The notes beneath the pieces were generated by a model. The model searched no databases and was not told the DNA's origin. It was given only the letters and a program-made list of their open reading frames with translations. A stretch of 64,000 bases of DNA, taken from the NCBI RefSeq assembly GCF_027595985.1, contig NC_073313.1, positions 113,599,552 through 113,663,551 of the forward strand. Direction: 5' to 3'. The position numbers and the translations under genes are program-made. Origin of the DNA: Sorex araneus. Its lineage: Eukaryota; Chordata; Mammalia; Eulipotyphla; Soricidae. Positions 45,267 to 56,119 of the stretch are shown here, piece by piece (within the stretch, counting starts at the first letter, position 1; the number at the start of each line of letters is the position of its first letter).

Positions 45267-45994
45267 AGTCATTAATTTTAAGTGAAATTACACAGTTATA
45301 ACTTTTGGAATTTTAATTCCAGAGATGAATGCAGTATTGTTATGTTATATTGGAATTATAAAGTATACACATTTGGAAATCACCAGGAAACATGAAACAT
45401 AACTGAGCAACCTCCAAAATGAACTACAAAGAAGTTTGCAAGCACCACAGGTTGGTGTATGACCTGTGGCAAATACCACAAACATGGATGTATGATTCGT
45501 AGTCAATGCAGCAACAATAACAAAGGGAAACGGAAGGGTGACTATAGTAAAATTAATCACACTGCTTGAAATGCAATATGAAAAATTCAAATTTTATAGA
45601 ATTCAATTTATTTTTCTTGGCAAAGCATAAACGTATTGTCTTATATTTTAAGATGTGATAAAACAGTACTGTTATTAATGAGCATTAGAAATAGAATTCA
45701 AATTTGGTAAACGCTGTAGTGCCATTTTTCAAACACACAAGAAACCTGAAAAAAATTGAATTCTGTTGGCATCAGTTTCTCAGTCTGACTCTATACACTT
45801 CCTGAGCACTTAAAACAACACATTCAGTTAGCATATATTCCAATACCTGTGTCTTCAACTAGGCTATGGCCTACAAGAGAAGAAGGTTTTGTTGATTTTT
45901 CATTTATGGATTGGTAATAGAAATTGGATACTTTATAAATGTCTATGGGATTATGACCCAATACTGCTAGCATTCAGGCATTATTCATTTATTA
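45267..45994. other. Unclassified interval
   Basis: No recognised repeat over about 730 bp. The minus frame 45590-45345 has a hydrophobic start, but nothing else supports a gene. Confidence 0.3.
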
Positions 45995-46011
45995 CTAAAT
46001 CAAGTAATTTT

Positions 46012-46179
46012 TTTTTGCTTTTTGGGTCACGACCAGCGATGCTCAGGGGTTACTCCTGGCTTTGCACTCAGGAATTGCTCCTGGCAGTGCTTGGGGGACC
46101 ATATGGGATGCCGGGGATCGAACCCAGGTCGGCCGCGTACAAGGCAAACGCCCTACCCGCTGTGCTATCGCTCCGGCCC
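46012..46179 (-). mobile_element. SINE, poly(A)-tailed type, young
   Basis: Perfect 17 bp duplication ctaaatcaagtaatttt (45995-46011 and 46180-46196). Body and head close to consensus. Confidence 0.95.
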
Positions 46180-46371
46180 CTAAATCAAGTAATTTTGTCT
46201 TCTTTAGTCAGAAGTTTGATCCGAGAAGTACACTCTTCTATTAAGTTTTTGCTGCTGACAGTTTTTATTTTGATCTTTCTCTGGCAATTACTTGTTAATC
46301 AAAATTCACTATAATACGTTTTGGTAAAGTTTGCAAAGAAATACAAAAAAAAATTAATTTGTGGGCCTGAG

Positions 46372-46590
46372 GCTATAGCTCAATGGTATCATACCTGCTT
46401 GTGAGCATGAGGTTGAGAGTTTCAATTCCTGGATCCGTCCAGATTCTTTAGGAAATCTCAGGTGACCTGCTGTAGTGATCTCTGGCACGACAAATGTGTG
46501 ATATTTCCAGTGCATTGCAACAAAGGCTGTGTGAGCACAAAAGCCAACTGTGTGAAAATCAAGGGAAGGAAAAGAAGAAAACAACAAGGA
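46372..46590 (+). mobile_element. Older tRNA-derived SINE of a different head type
   Basis: The head 'gaggctatagctcaatggt' has an A box unlike the main SINE, followed by 'gagagtttcaattcctgg' (B-box-like) and an A-rich end near 46565-46592. Confidence 0.6.
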
Positions 46591-46631
46591 AATAAATTTG
46601 CATCATTTGTTTTATTTTGGTTGTTTTTGTT

Positions 46632-46908
46632 ATGGATTGGAGTAATAGCACAGCAGGTAGGGCATTTGCTTGCACATGACCGACCCGGGTTCGATTCCTC
46701 TGCCCCTCTCAGAGAGCCCAGCAAGCTACCAAGAGTATCCCACCTGCATGGCAGAGCCTGGCAAGCTACCCGTGGGGTATTCAATATGCCAAAAATGGCA
46801 ACAACAAGTCACAATGGAGACATTACTGGTGCCTGCTCGAGCAAATCGATGAACGGTGCCCACTTGAGCAAATCAATGAACAACGGGACGACAGTGCTAC
46901 AGTGCTAA
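46632..46908 (+). mobile_element. RTE-tailed SINE with partial tail duplication
   Basis: Complete head to tail. The segment 'gagcaaat...gatgaac' occurs twice (46838-46855 and 46865-46881), and the end is 'cagtgctacagtgcta'. Confidence 0.88.
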
Positions 46909-46930
46909 TTCAAAACAAATAACATTATAC

Positions 46931-47006
46931 AGGGATGGAGGAATCGAACCCGGGTCGGCCGCATGCAAGGCAAACACCCTACCCACTGTGCTATCCCTCC
47001 AGCCCA
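46931..47006 (-). mobile_element. Head-only tRNA-like SINE fragment (76 bp)
   Basis: The minus strand is just the tRNA-derived head, from gggctggagg through the B box ggttcgattcc to 'catccctg', with no body. The anticodon-arm pairing is poor, so a working tRNA gene is unlikely. Confidence 0.7.
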
Positions 47007-47432
47007 GTAGTATAAAATCACATATAATATGAAAATCAAATTTAATTGTATCTCTAGTGCATCGGTAGCTAATGAAAGACAAAGCTTTGTATTCCTAAAG
47101 AAATTTTTCACTTTAATAAAGACATGAGGAAGTCATTGCAAAAGCATGGATCTCAATTATCTAATCAAAGAAATGGTACATTATAGTATGACATATTTTT
47201 CTTGGCTTCACACTGCCTGTTAAAGAGCAATCAAAATTTTGCCTGTTATCCTTCATAAGATCAAAACTTGAATTCTCCTTTGTATGAAATGGTATGAATA
47301 TGGAAATGGAGAATAAATGTTTAAGAACATGAAATAGAGTGCACTTTAGATTTTTTCTATCCTGTGTAACAAGATTTTTTACTATCCAATGTAAAACCTA
47401 TGATTATAAGATTTTTCTCTTGTATTAAACTA
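47007..47432. other. Unclassified AT-rich interval
   Basis: No recognised element. Confidence 0.3.
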
Positions 47433-47433
47433 C

Positions 47434-48125
47434 TGGGCTGGAGCTATAGCACAGTGGTAGGGCATTCGCCTTTCACGTGGCCGACCCGTGTTCTATTCCT
47501 CTGCCCCTCTAGAAGAGCCCGGCAAGCTAGAAAAGATGAAGTCATGAAATTTGCATATAAGTGGATCAACATGGAAAGTATCATGTTAAGTGAAATGAGT
47601 CAGAGAGAGAGATAGACATAGAAAGATTTCACTCATCTGTGGAATATAAAGTAACAGAATGGGAGACTAACACCCAAGAGTAGTAGAAATAAGAACCAGG
47701 AGGTCTGCCCCTCAGCTTGGAAACTGGCCTCACATGCTGGAGGAAAAGGCAGCTGAGATAGAGAAGGGAACACCAAGTAGAGGATGTTGGGAGGACCCAT
47801 TCGGGTTGAAAGATGCGTGCTGAAAGTAGACTATAGACCGAACATGATGGCCACTCAATACCTCTATTGCAAACTACAACACCCCAAAGGAGAGAGAACA
47901 AAAGGGAATGCCCTGCTGCAAAGGCAGGGTGGGGTTGTTGTGGGGGATAGGATGGGGGTGGTGGAAGGGATACTGGGAACATTGTTGGAGGAGAATGGGC
48001 ACTGATGGAGGGATGAGTAAACAATAACTGTATGACTGAAATGCAAACACGAAAGTTCCTAAGTTTGTAACTGTACCTCACAGTGATTCACTAATAAAAT
48101 ATTTAAAAATAATAAATAAAAATAA
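47434..48125 (+). mobile_element. Chimera: RTE-type SINE head joined to L1 3' end
   Basis: 47434-47528 is SINE head and early body ('gggctggagctatagcac' to 'gagcccggcaagctag'). From 47529 the sequence is L1 ORF2 C-terminus (KDEVMKFAYKWINMESIML) and complete 3' UTR to an A-rich end. The missing SINE remainder does not reappear after the L1, so this is not a simple nested insertion. Confidence 0.75.
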
Positions 48126-48139
48126 ATAAATAATACGTA

Positions 48140-48315
48140 CTCTTTATATTTTTATATTTTCACAGTATCATACACAGTTACAATGTTTTTCATGATAGGA
48201 ATTCATTCATATAATATTCCAACACACATCCCTTCCTGAGTGTATTTTTCACACCACCAATGGTTTCAGTTCCCTTTGAACCACTTTCCCCTGCCACTTG
48301 CCTCTCTGGCAGGCA

Positions 48316-48369
<54 letters not shown>

Positions 48370-48410
48370 CGCTCGCTCGCTCTCTCTCTCTCTCTCGCTC
48401 TCTCCCCTCC
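48140..48410 (-). mobile_element. L1 3' UTR of the GA-tract type
   Basis: 'cacacatcccttcctgagtg' then 'gccacttgcctctctggcag', continuing into the (CT)n run that is the GA tract of its sense strand. Confidence 0.8.
48317..48405. repeat. (CT)n microsatellite with GCTC interruptions
   Basis: Long CT run interrupted by three CGCT steps. Grown from an L1 3' UTR tract. Confidence 0.95.
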
Positions 48411-48540
48411 CCTTTCTGTTTTTTTTATTGTTTTTTTCTCCTCCGGTACATCCACACTTGCACTGACCCATACAGCACATACATAACAGGAAGCCATCAC
48501 AGTTTGTTTTCTTCTGTGTAACCCTTTGAATCCTGGACTT

Positions 48541-48720
48541 TATTTATTTATCTGGGTTTTGTTCCACAGCCCTAGGTGTTTAAAGGTTACTCCAGGCTCT
48601 TCACTCACAAATTACTCCTGGAAGTTCTCTGGGTGACTCTGTGGTGTGCCCAGAATCCAAATCTGGTTGAGGCATGCAAGCCAATCACATACCTGATGGA
48701 CTATTGCTCCAACTCCCGGA
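48541..48720 (-). mobile_element. Decayed SINE
   Basis: 'ttactcctggaagttctctg' and 'attgctccaactcccgg' are reverse SINE text with many changes. Confidence 0.55.
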
Positions 48721-48885
48721 TCCTTTCTTTAATTATGTTTAGAAAACCTGTTTACTTCTCTATGCTTTATTATATAAAATTCAAAAATAAAACCTACACA
48801 CTGAATAAAAAAGAAAAATCATGTTTCTCCTCTATGCTATTGGTGTTCCTGAAATGCAATATAATCTTACATTTTTTTCTTTCTT

Positions 48886-49240
48886 TATTTTTTAATAAGT
48901 GAGTCACCGTGAGGGTACAGTTACAAATTTACCCATCTTCGTGCTTGTGTTTCCCTCATACAAGGTTCGAGAACCCATCCCTCTATCAGTGTCCATTCTC
49001 CACCACCAATGAACCCAGTATCCCTCTCACCCTCCAATCCTGTCCCCCCACCTCCACCCAACCCCACCTGTATGGCAGTGTATTCCATTTTGTTCTCTCT
49101 CCTTTTGGGTGTTGTGGTTTGCGATAGGGGTATTGAGCGGCCATCGTGTTCAGTCTCTAGTCTACATTCAGCACTCTTCTCTCTTCTCGCGCGGGATCCC
49201 CAACCACATTTTACTTAGTGTTCCCTTCTCTATCCAGGCT
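48886..49240 (-). mobile_element. L1 3' UTR-only insertion
   Basis: Runs from the T-rich start through the C-rich tract 49036-49070 and 'gtgttcccttctctatccag'. Ends at the start of block D3. Confidence 0.85.
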
Positions 49241-49430
49241 GATTCTTTGTTTCTCATAAACTGAAGAACTGTCACACTTATAGCTGTTAGAACACCCAGG
49301 TAGCACCAAATGCTTTTGGATTCTGTAATGACATCCCAGCGTTTGTTTATAAAGTTTTTCATGGAAAAAATATAATTGTGCCTGTTTGAGCCTCAATATT
49401 CCTTGCATATGTGCTACATGAAAATGGTAT
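49241..49430 (-). repeat. Low-copy duplicated block D, copy 1
   Basis: Aligns with 54830-55012 at about 70 percent by eye. Minus-strand frames in both copies read RG/DVITEL/ES, then a hydrophobic stretch (LGVLTAISVTVLQF here), then a charged EKQRI/NKE end. A frameshift near 49370 separates MQGILR from the hydrophobic segment in this copy. A decayed terminal exon of a membrane protein is one reading. Chance is the other. Confidence 0.45.
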
Positions 49431-49560
49431 AATAGGGGCAGAATGACAGTATAGAAACAGCATTTGCCTTGCTTTTTCTCTCCAGGAACAATCCCAGAGA
49501 GCACAGACAGGACGAAGCCCTGAGCATTGTTGAGAGTGTAGCCAAGCAAATAAATAAACG
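49430..49560 (+). mobile_element. Decayed SINE beside block D
   Basis: 'agcatttgccttgctttt' and 'ccctgagcattgttgagagt' are SINE head and body traces. An equivalent SINE sits beside D4, so it is ancestral. Confidence 0.55.
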
Positions 49561-49949
49561 GTAAAAGAACCCAGCACCAGTGATATTCCAAGGGAAGAAA
49601 ATCAACTTAATATTTTTTGTAAAAAGAAAACTTCAGGTTATTATGAAAAAATGTTTGATGAGACCTTAAAATGTAAATTATTTAACTTGTCTTAGTTAAG
49701 ATTTTTATGTTCCAGGAAGTTAAAGATTAGAAACTCAATATTTTTCTCAAGGTACATGAGGATTCCAAAGTTAATAAAGACATGAACATAAAAATCTAGA
49801 TTATATAAATTTATGAAGCTACAATATGAATAATATATTGTATAAACTATATGTTATAATAGTTATTATAAATTTTAATAATATATATAACTATAATAAT
49901 ATAATAGTATAAACTATAAGTTTTTCACACCAAATAGTGAGCTCACTAC

Positions 49950-51140
49950 TATCTTTGGCACTGGAGATACTAGTATTCACAAAATATGTTTGAGATTTAA
50001 AGGAGAAAAATCACGTAAGGTATAAAGAAAGTACTTTTCTTTAAAGGGGTGGGATCATTGGAGTGGAGGGAACAGTACTTCTGAGCAGAAGGAACAGTGC
50101 TAAAACATTTTGTAGAAACTTAAAGTCTTTGTGGATTATGGAGTGCAGAAAGAAGAGTTTGAAGAGACCAATAAAGATTACATACTTAATGGCTTCTACA
50201 TTAGTGAAGGGATAGGAGGTATGTTGTTGTCAATTAGGTATAATGAATGATAGAGGTAGAAAGAAAGAGATCCCGGAGATAGAATCTCAAGGAAATTGTC
50301 ATGAAAATTGAGCATAAAATAACAGATAGAGGATGAACTGAAAGAAATATCCACTAAAGAGGGAGAATTCCAGGAACCAGGTGATACATTGTGCCAAGAA
50401 AATTGTAAAAGGAAGCTAGGTAAAGACTAAATACTCATAAAATTTAGTAATTAAGACATTTCTCTTTTTTCACCTTCAGCAGAGTTCTAACATGCCTTGT
50501 AACAAATATTTAAGATGGTTGCCAGGCGCAGTTAAGAGTTTGATAATATTTTGTCATTTAATCCTCATCATAATTGAGCCAATGTTTTTTGTTTTTTGGT
50601 TTTGGGGTTTTTTTGTTTTTTTGTTTTTGTTTTAAACATAAAAGGTGAAGGTACAGAGACACTAGAAAAATGTTCAAGTTCACATACACAGTATATAGTG
50701 AAATTGATTCATACACAGGCAGTCTGACTATAGAATTCACACTTTTTGCCACTATTTACAAGAGATAGAGTGGTACATAAAGAAACTTATATGTCACATT
50801 TATATATTACTGACTGATTGATTTTCAGGATAAACAGGCAGTTCTCAGGACCGACTTCTGGCCTGTGCTCAGGGGGACATTTCTGGCTGTGCTCAGGAAA
50901 CCTTAGTCACTGCAAGAAATCTGAGGAGGGCTGTTGTTGCAAGGTAAAAGTTCTTAAACCCGTATCATATCTCTTGACTTGAATTTTTTAATTGAAAACA
51001 TTTCCTAAATTATATATGTTATATGAAATTTTATAGAGACTGAAATGAAGGAAATACTGTAAGAAAAATTTAATGAGCACATTTTCTATTGCTGAACAAA
51101 CATACATACTTTAAATAAGAAAACAACTGTTTATCATGAT
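49950..51140. repeat. Low-copy duplicated block C, copy 3 (right part missing)
   Basis: Aligns with C2 from 31615 to about 32790, including an old SINE (50840-50985) and a T/G-rich run (50583-50632) absent elsewhere. It then passes straight into block A4, so the equivalent of 32935-35165 is missing. Confidence 0.75.
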
Positions 51141-51224
51141 ATCCTTTGAACAGCATAATCATTTCCAACTATTCTAATTAAAACTGGACCCTTCTCAATC
51201 TTACCTACCCTCAGTTCCTGACAG

Positions 51225-52310
51225 GCATCCAAGAAATAGCTCAATCGAAAGTTTTCACCAACTTTCAGGTCGAATTCCTTTAAACACTAAAGACATATAT
51301 GGTTGTATTTGCATTTTGACCAAATTCATGACTTTAAATTCTCTTGTCCTACACAGCAAAAATTACCTCTGATGAAAGGAAAGAGAGTGTTGCCTTTAAG
51401 TTTGAGCATCCACAGGCAGCCATAGCAGCAGTGTTCATGGCAACATGTATAGTGATGTCACAGTCACTTCCCTTTGGGTGCCCATGGTGAGGAGGATTAC
51501 AGCAGGCTTGAGCCTTTCAGGCTTGTGAAGTTTCCTGGTTGGGGCAGTGTCCTGGGCAAAACAAAGGAAGCAACACATCCTGAGAAGACAGGAGCTCAAA
51601 ACACTCTATGATGACACAGGTACAGATGTCTACCTTGGCCTCCTGTGGACATGAACAGAGGGGTTTATAACTATAGCAAGGAAGAAGTAGCTTTAGAATT
51701 TCGGTGGCTTTGGAGTTGGGACACAGAGATAGATCATTAGGGATCAGATAAGCAGAGACCCTCCAGTCCTGTCTAGGCAGTGAGAAAGGGAAGGGTGGAA
51801 GTGGTCAGGTGTGAGGAGAGAAATCAGGGCTGGTCTTAAGACCTGTAGAGTCTTGGGAGTCTGTGTTCTACTGCTTTTTTCCTTCTCAGTGTCTGATCCC
51901 AGTGCTCCAACCTCTTTGCTCTTTCCCTTCAGCTGTCCACCTCTGCCTTTAAGTCTGACATTGCCTCATTATTCTATACGAGCAAAGGTAGGAAGAGGCA
52001 TTGCTGAGACAGAGTGCAGAGCTCTCATGGTATGAACCTGACATGTTGGGTACCTTTAGATTACAGACCAGATCCTTTTGTGAAAGAAATGATTTATTCT
52101 GTTTGGAATTCAATAAGTCACCTCTGGAATTATACATCTTGATATTGAAAGGCATTTTTCTTTCCCAAGAAGGGAAGGAGCACTGTTTTGAATAAGCTTA
52201 ATGTTGCAACCAAAATGGCACTGTCCCCGAAACAAGGAGGACAACTACAGAGAGGCATAGTTGTTTACCTTTGTTGAAATGGTCTTAATCAGGCATATTC
52301 CATTTTAATT
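51225..52310 (+). repeat. Low-copy duplicated block A, copy 4
   Basis: CRE-like tgatgtca at 51453, donor-like cacag/gtacag (GT 51620), acceptor-like ttttccttctcag (AG 51888), second donor-like gcaaag/gtagga (GT about 51988). Here the preceding L1 ORF1 piece of copies A1-A3 is absent. Confidence 0.72.
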
Positions 52311-54830
52311 TATATGTGTTTGTTGAATCACAGTGTTTAATAACTCTAATCACCGTTACAAAGCTGTTCATAGATGAGTTTCAGTAACACAATGTTCTAA
52401 CAGCCGCCACCATTGTGCATTTCTCACCACCAATGTCCCTAGATTTCCTCCAGCGACCTACTGCCACCTACCAGTCTGCCTCTATGGCAGGCACTTTTCT
52501 TCGTTCTCTTTCTCCTTTTGGGAGTTATGGTTTGCAATACAGGCACTGATGGGTTCTCATGTTTGTTCCTTTCCCTACTTTCAGCATGCAGGTCCTATCC
52601 AGAGTCCGCATTTTCAAGTACCATTGTCAAATAGTTGTTTCTCTACCCAACCGCCTTCTCCCAAAGCACTTTATTTTTTATATATTTTTTTACTTTTTTA
52701 TTTTTTGTAGTGAGTCACAGTGAGGGTACAGTTACAGATTCACACCTTTTCATGCTTGTTTTTCCCTCATGCAATGTTCGAGAGCCCATCCCTCCACCAG
52801 TGTCCATTCTCCACCACCAATGAACCCAGTATCCCTCCCACCCCACCCCCGATCCCAACCCCCTGCCCCACCCCGCCTCTGTGGTGGGGCATTCCAATTT
52901 GTTCTCTCTCTCTCCCCTTTTGGGTGTTGTGGTTTGCACTAGGGGCACTGAGTGGCCACCGTTTTCAGTCTCTAGTCTACTTTCAACACGTATCTCCCTC
53001 CCCGCGCAGGATCTCCAATCACATTTTACTTGGTGTTCCCTTCTCTATCTGGGATGACTTTCCCCAGCGTGTGAGGCCAGCCAGCTTCCAAGCTATGGAG
53101 CCAATCTCCCTGGTATTATATACTACTATTCTTGGGTATTAGTCTCCTACTCTGTTGTTTTATATTCCACAGATGAGTGCAATCTTTCTGTGCCTGTCCC
53201 TCTCTTTCTGGCTCATTTCACTTAGCATGATACTTTCCATGTTGATCCACTTATATGCAAAGTTCATGACTTCATCTTTTCTAACAGCTGCATAGTATTC
53301 CATTGTATAGATGTACCAAAGTTTCTTTAACCAGTCATCTGTTCTCGGGCACTCGGGTTTTTTCCAGATTCTGGCTATTGTAAACAGTGCCGCGATGAAC
53401 ATATACGTGCAGATGTCATTTCAACTATACTTTTTTGTTTCTCCAAGATATATTCCCAGAAGTGATATTGCTGGATCAAATGGAAGCTCAATTTCTAATT
53501 TTTTGAGAATCGTCCATATTGTCTTCCAAAGGGACTGGACCAGTCGGCATTCCTACCAGCAGTGGAGAAGGGTCCCTTTCTCTCCACATCCTCTTCAACA
53601 GCGGTTGCTTTTGTTCTTTTGGATGTGTGCCATTCTCTGTGGTGTGAGGTGGTATCTCATGGTAGTTTTGATCTGCATCTCCCTGATGATTAGTGATGCA
53701 GAGCATTTTTTCATGTACCATTTAGCCATTCATATCTCTTTCTTGAAAAAGTTTCTATTCATTTCTTCAGCCCATTTTCTGATGGGGTTGGATGTTTTCT
53801 TCTTGTAGAATTCAACCAGTGCTTTATATACCCTTGATATCAATCCTTTATCAGATGGGTATTGGGTGAATATCCTTTCCCTTTCTGTAGATTGCTTTTG
53901 TATTCTGGTCCCTGTGTCTTTTGCGGTCGGTGCAGAAGCTTCTTAGTTTAATGTAGTCCCATTTGTTGATCTCTGTTTTTACTTGATTGCTTACTTCTGT
54001 GTCATCTTTGAAGATACCTTTAACTTCAATATCGTGGAGGGTTTTGCCCACCTTGTCTTCGATGTACCTTATGGATTGTGGTCTGATGTTGAGGTCTTTA
54101 ATCCATTCTGATCTGATTTTTGTGCATGGTGTCAGGTCGAGGTCTAAACCCATTCTTTTGCATGTGGTTGTCCAGTTATGCCAGCACCATTTGTTGAAGA
54201 GGCTTTCTTTGCTCCACTTCACTTTTCTTGCCCCCTTATCAAAGATTAGATTATCATACATTTGGGGTTGTGTGTTGGGATATCCCACTCTGTTCCATTG
54301 GTCTGCGGCTCTGCCTTTGTTCCTGTTTTGTTACTGCCCAAAGCACTTTAGATAGGCTTTCAACATGTACCCATAATCCTGACCCTTGTTTCTACTATGC
54401 TGTGGTATTAGTCTCATTCCATGATTTTTAATACCTCACATATGTGTGCAATCATCCTATGTCTGTCCCTCTCCTTCTAATTCACTCAGCATGATATTCA
54501 TTTATAATATCCACATCAATCTATTTATAAGCAACTTGCATAATTTCATTGCTCCTGCTCTCTTTGTAGCAGTCCATTGTGGAAATGTGCCATAGGTTCT
54601 TTAACTAGTCTTCTCTTCTTGGGCATGTGAATTGTTTCCTGATTTGGGGTATTATGATTAGTGTTATAATGAACATAGAAGTGCAAATGGCATTTCTGCT
54701 TTGTTTTTCACAACCCCGGATTATATTCACAGAAGTGATATTGCTGGTCCATATGAAAGCTCAATTTCTAGTTTTTGTTAAGGTATGCCATATTGATTGG
54801 TGCTCCTGTTAATATAAACTTATGTTCTTG
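52311..54830 (-). mobile_element. Old L1 3' end shared with A2 and A3, split by a young L1
   Basis: The old L1 text at 52311-52659 and 54351-54830 has the same start beside block A as in A2 (27086). The interruption 52674-54336 is a later L1. Confidence 0.75.
52674..54336 (-). mobile_element. Young 5'-truncated L1 (1.66 kb)
   Basis: Perfect 14 bp duplication cccaaagcacttta (52660-52673 and 54337-54350). Minus-strand order is ORF2 segment 54288-53851 (open 145 codons, thumb region), further frame 53721-53488, C-terminus 53402-53160 (open 80 codons), then the 3' UTR with a C-rich plus-strand tract at 52837-52878. A few frameshifts are present. Confidence 0.93.
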
Positions 54831-55012
54831 TGGTGATTCTTTGCTTCTCACAAACTTTAAGCACCGTTATAAATATAATTGTAAGAGCACCCACATAGTG
54901 CAGCATATTGTTTAATTCTGTAATGACACCTCTGGAGCTGTTCAAGAAACTATTTAAAGAAAAAAATTGTTCCTCTTTTTGTCTCAATAGTCCTTGCATT
55001 TGTGATACTGAA
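54831..55012 (-). repeat. Low-copy duplicated block D, copy 2
   Basis: The minus frame is open through QMQGLLRQKEEQFF, then SSRGVITELN, then the hydrophobic VGALTIIFITVLKVCEKQRI. A pyrimidine-rich stretch ending cag lies just upstream (plus-strand 55008-55020), but part of that tract is a decayed SINE. Family not recognised. Confidence 0.45.
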
Positions 55013-55195
55013 AAAGGTAGGGGAAAGACAGCATGATAATGCAGAGAGCAGAGCAATCCAAGCGACAAACTCAGCTTCAATCCCACGCAACCCATATGGT
55101 CCCTCGGGTCCACCAGGAGTGATCCTAGAGCGCAGTGTCCAGAGGAAGCACTGAACACTACTCAGTGTATACCCAGGCAATGAAATAAAGTTTTT
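55013..55195 (+). mobile_element. Decayed SINE beside block D
   Basis: Head and body traces ('agagcagagcaatcc', 'caccaggagtgatcct'), and the A-rich end is weak. Orthologous in position to 49430-49560. Confidence 0.55.
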
Positions 55196-55199
55196 AATG

Positions 55200-55445
55200 G
55201 TAGAGCAAATCCAGGTAGGGCGTTTGCCTTGCACGTGGCCGACCAGGGTTTGGTTTCTCTATCCCTTTCGGAGAGCCTAGCAAGCTACCAAGAGTATCCT
55301 GCCCACATGGCAGAGCCTGGCAAGCAACCAATGGTGTATTCGATGTGCCAAAAACAGTAACAATAAGTCTCACAATGGAGACGTTACTGGTGCCCGCTTG
55401 AGCAAATCGATGAACAATGGGAGGACAGTGCTACAGTGCTACAGA
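55200..55445 (+). mobile_element. RTE-tailed SINE
   Basis: Head from 'gtagggcgtttgccttgcac', body and tail 'gaggacagtgctacagtgct'. The first about 25 bases are missing or diverged. Confidence 0.85.
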
Positions 55446-55851
55446 GAAATCAGCACAAGGGATTCTCCAGGAAAAAAATATGTTTAATACTTTTTGAAAA
55501 ATAAAAACTTCATGTAGTTGTAGAAATCATAACATAAAATTGTTTAGTGGGATCTTAAAACATAAATTACTTAACTTGCGATGTTTTAGATTTTATGTTT
55601 CAGGAACCTAAAGAATTAAAGGTCAATCTTTTTCTCGTGGCATACGTATCTAAATCTAGATACAATAAGTTTATAAAAAGCTATAAGTATGAATGTAGAT
55701 CCTATAAGTCTCTTTATAGCGAATACTGAGCTACTTACTATGTTAATCACAGAAGATACTAGTATCCACAAACTATATTTGAGACTTAGAGGTGAAAATT
55801 CACTTAAGATATCAAGAAAGTACATTAAATTCTTGAAAATAGAGCGAATAA

Positions 55852-56026
55852 GGGGCTGGAGCAATAGCACAGCAGGTAGGGCGTTTGCCTTGCACGCGGC
55901 CGACCTGGGTTCAAATCCCAGCATCCCATATGGTCCCCTGAGCACCGCCAGGAGTAATTCCTGAGTGCAGAGCCAGGAGTAACCCCTGTGCATCGCCAGG
56001 TGTGACCCAAAAAGCAAAAAGAAAAA
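55852..56026 (+). mobile_element. SINE, poly(A)-tailed type, young
   Basis: Flanked by gaaaatagagcgaata (55835-55850 and 56027-56042), perfect. Near-consensus. Confidence 0.94.
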
Positions 56027-56119
56027 GAAAATAGAGCGAATAATTGTAGCGGAAGAAAGTATTTCCTAGCAAAGTGAATAGCAGTAAAAATATTTTCTAG
56101 AAAGTAAAAGATTTGCTGT

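Noticed and set aside
48190..48521. Serine/leucine- and arginine/glutamate-rich frames around 48.3 kb
   Set aside because: They are translations of a (CT)n microsatellite.
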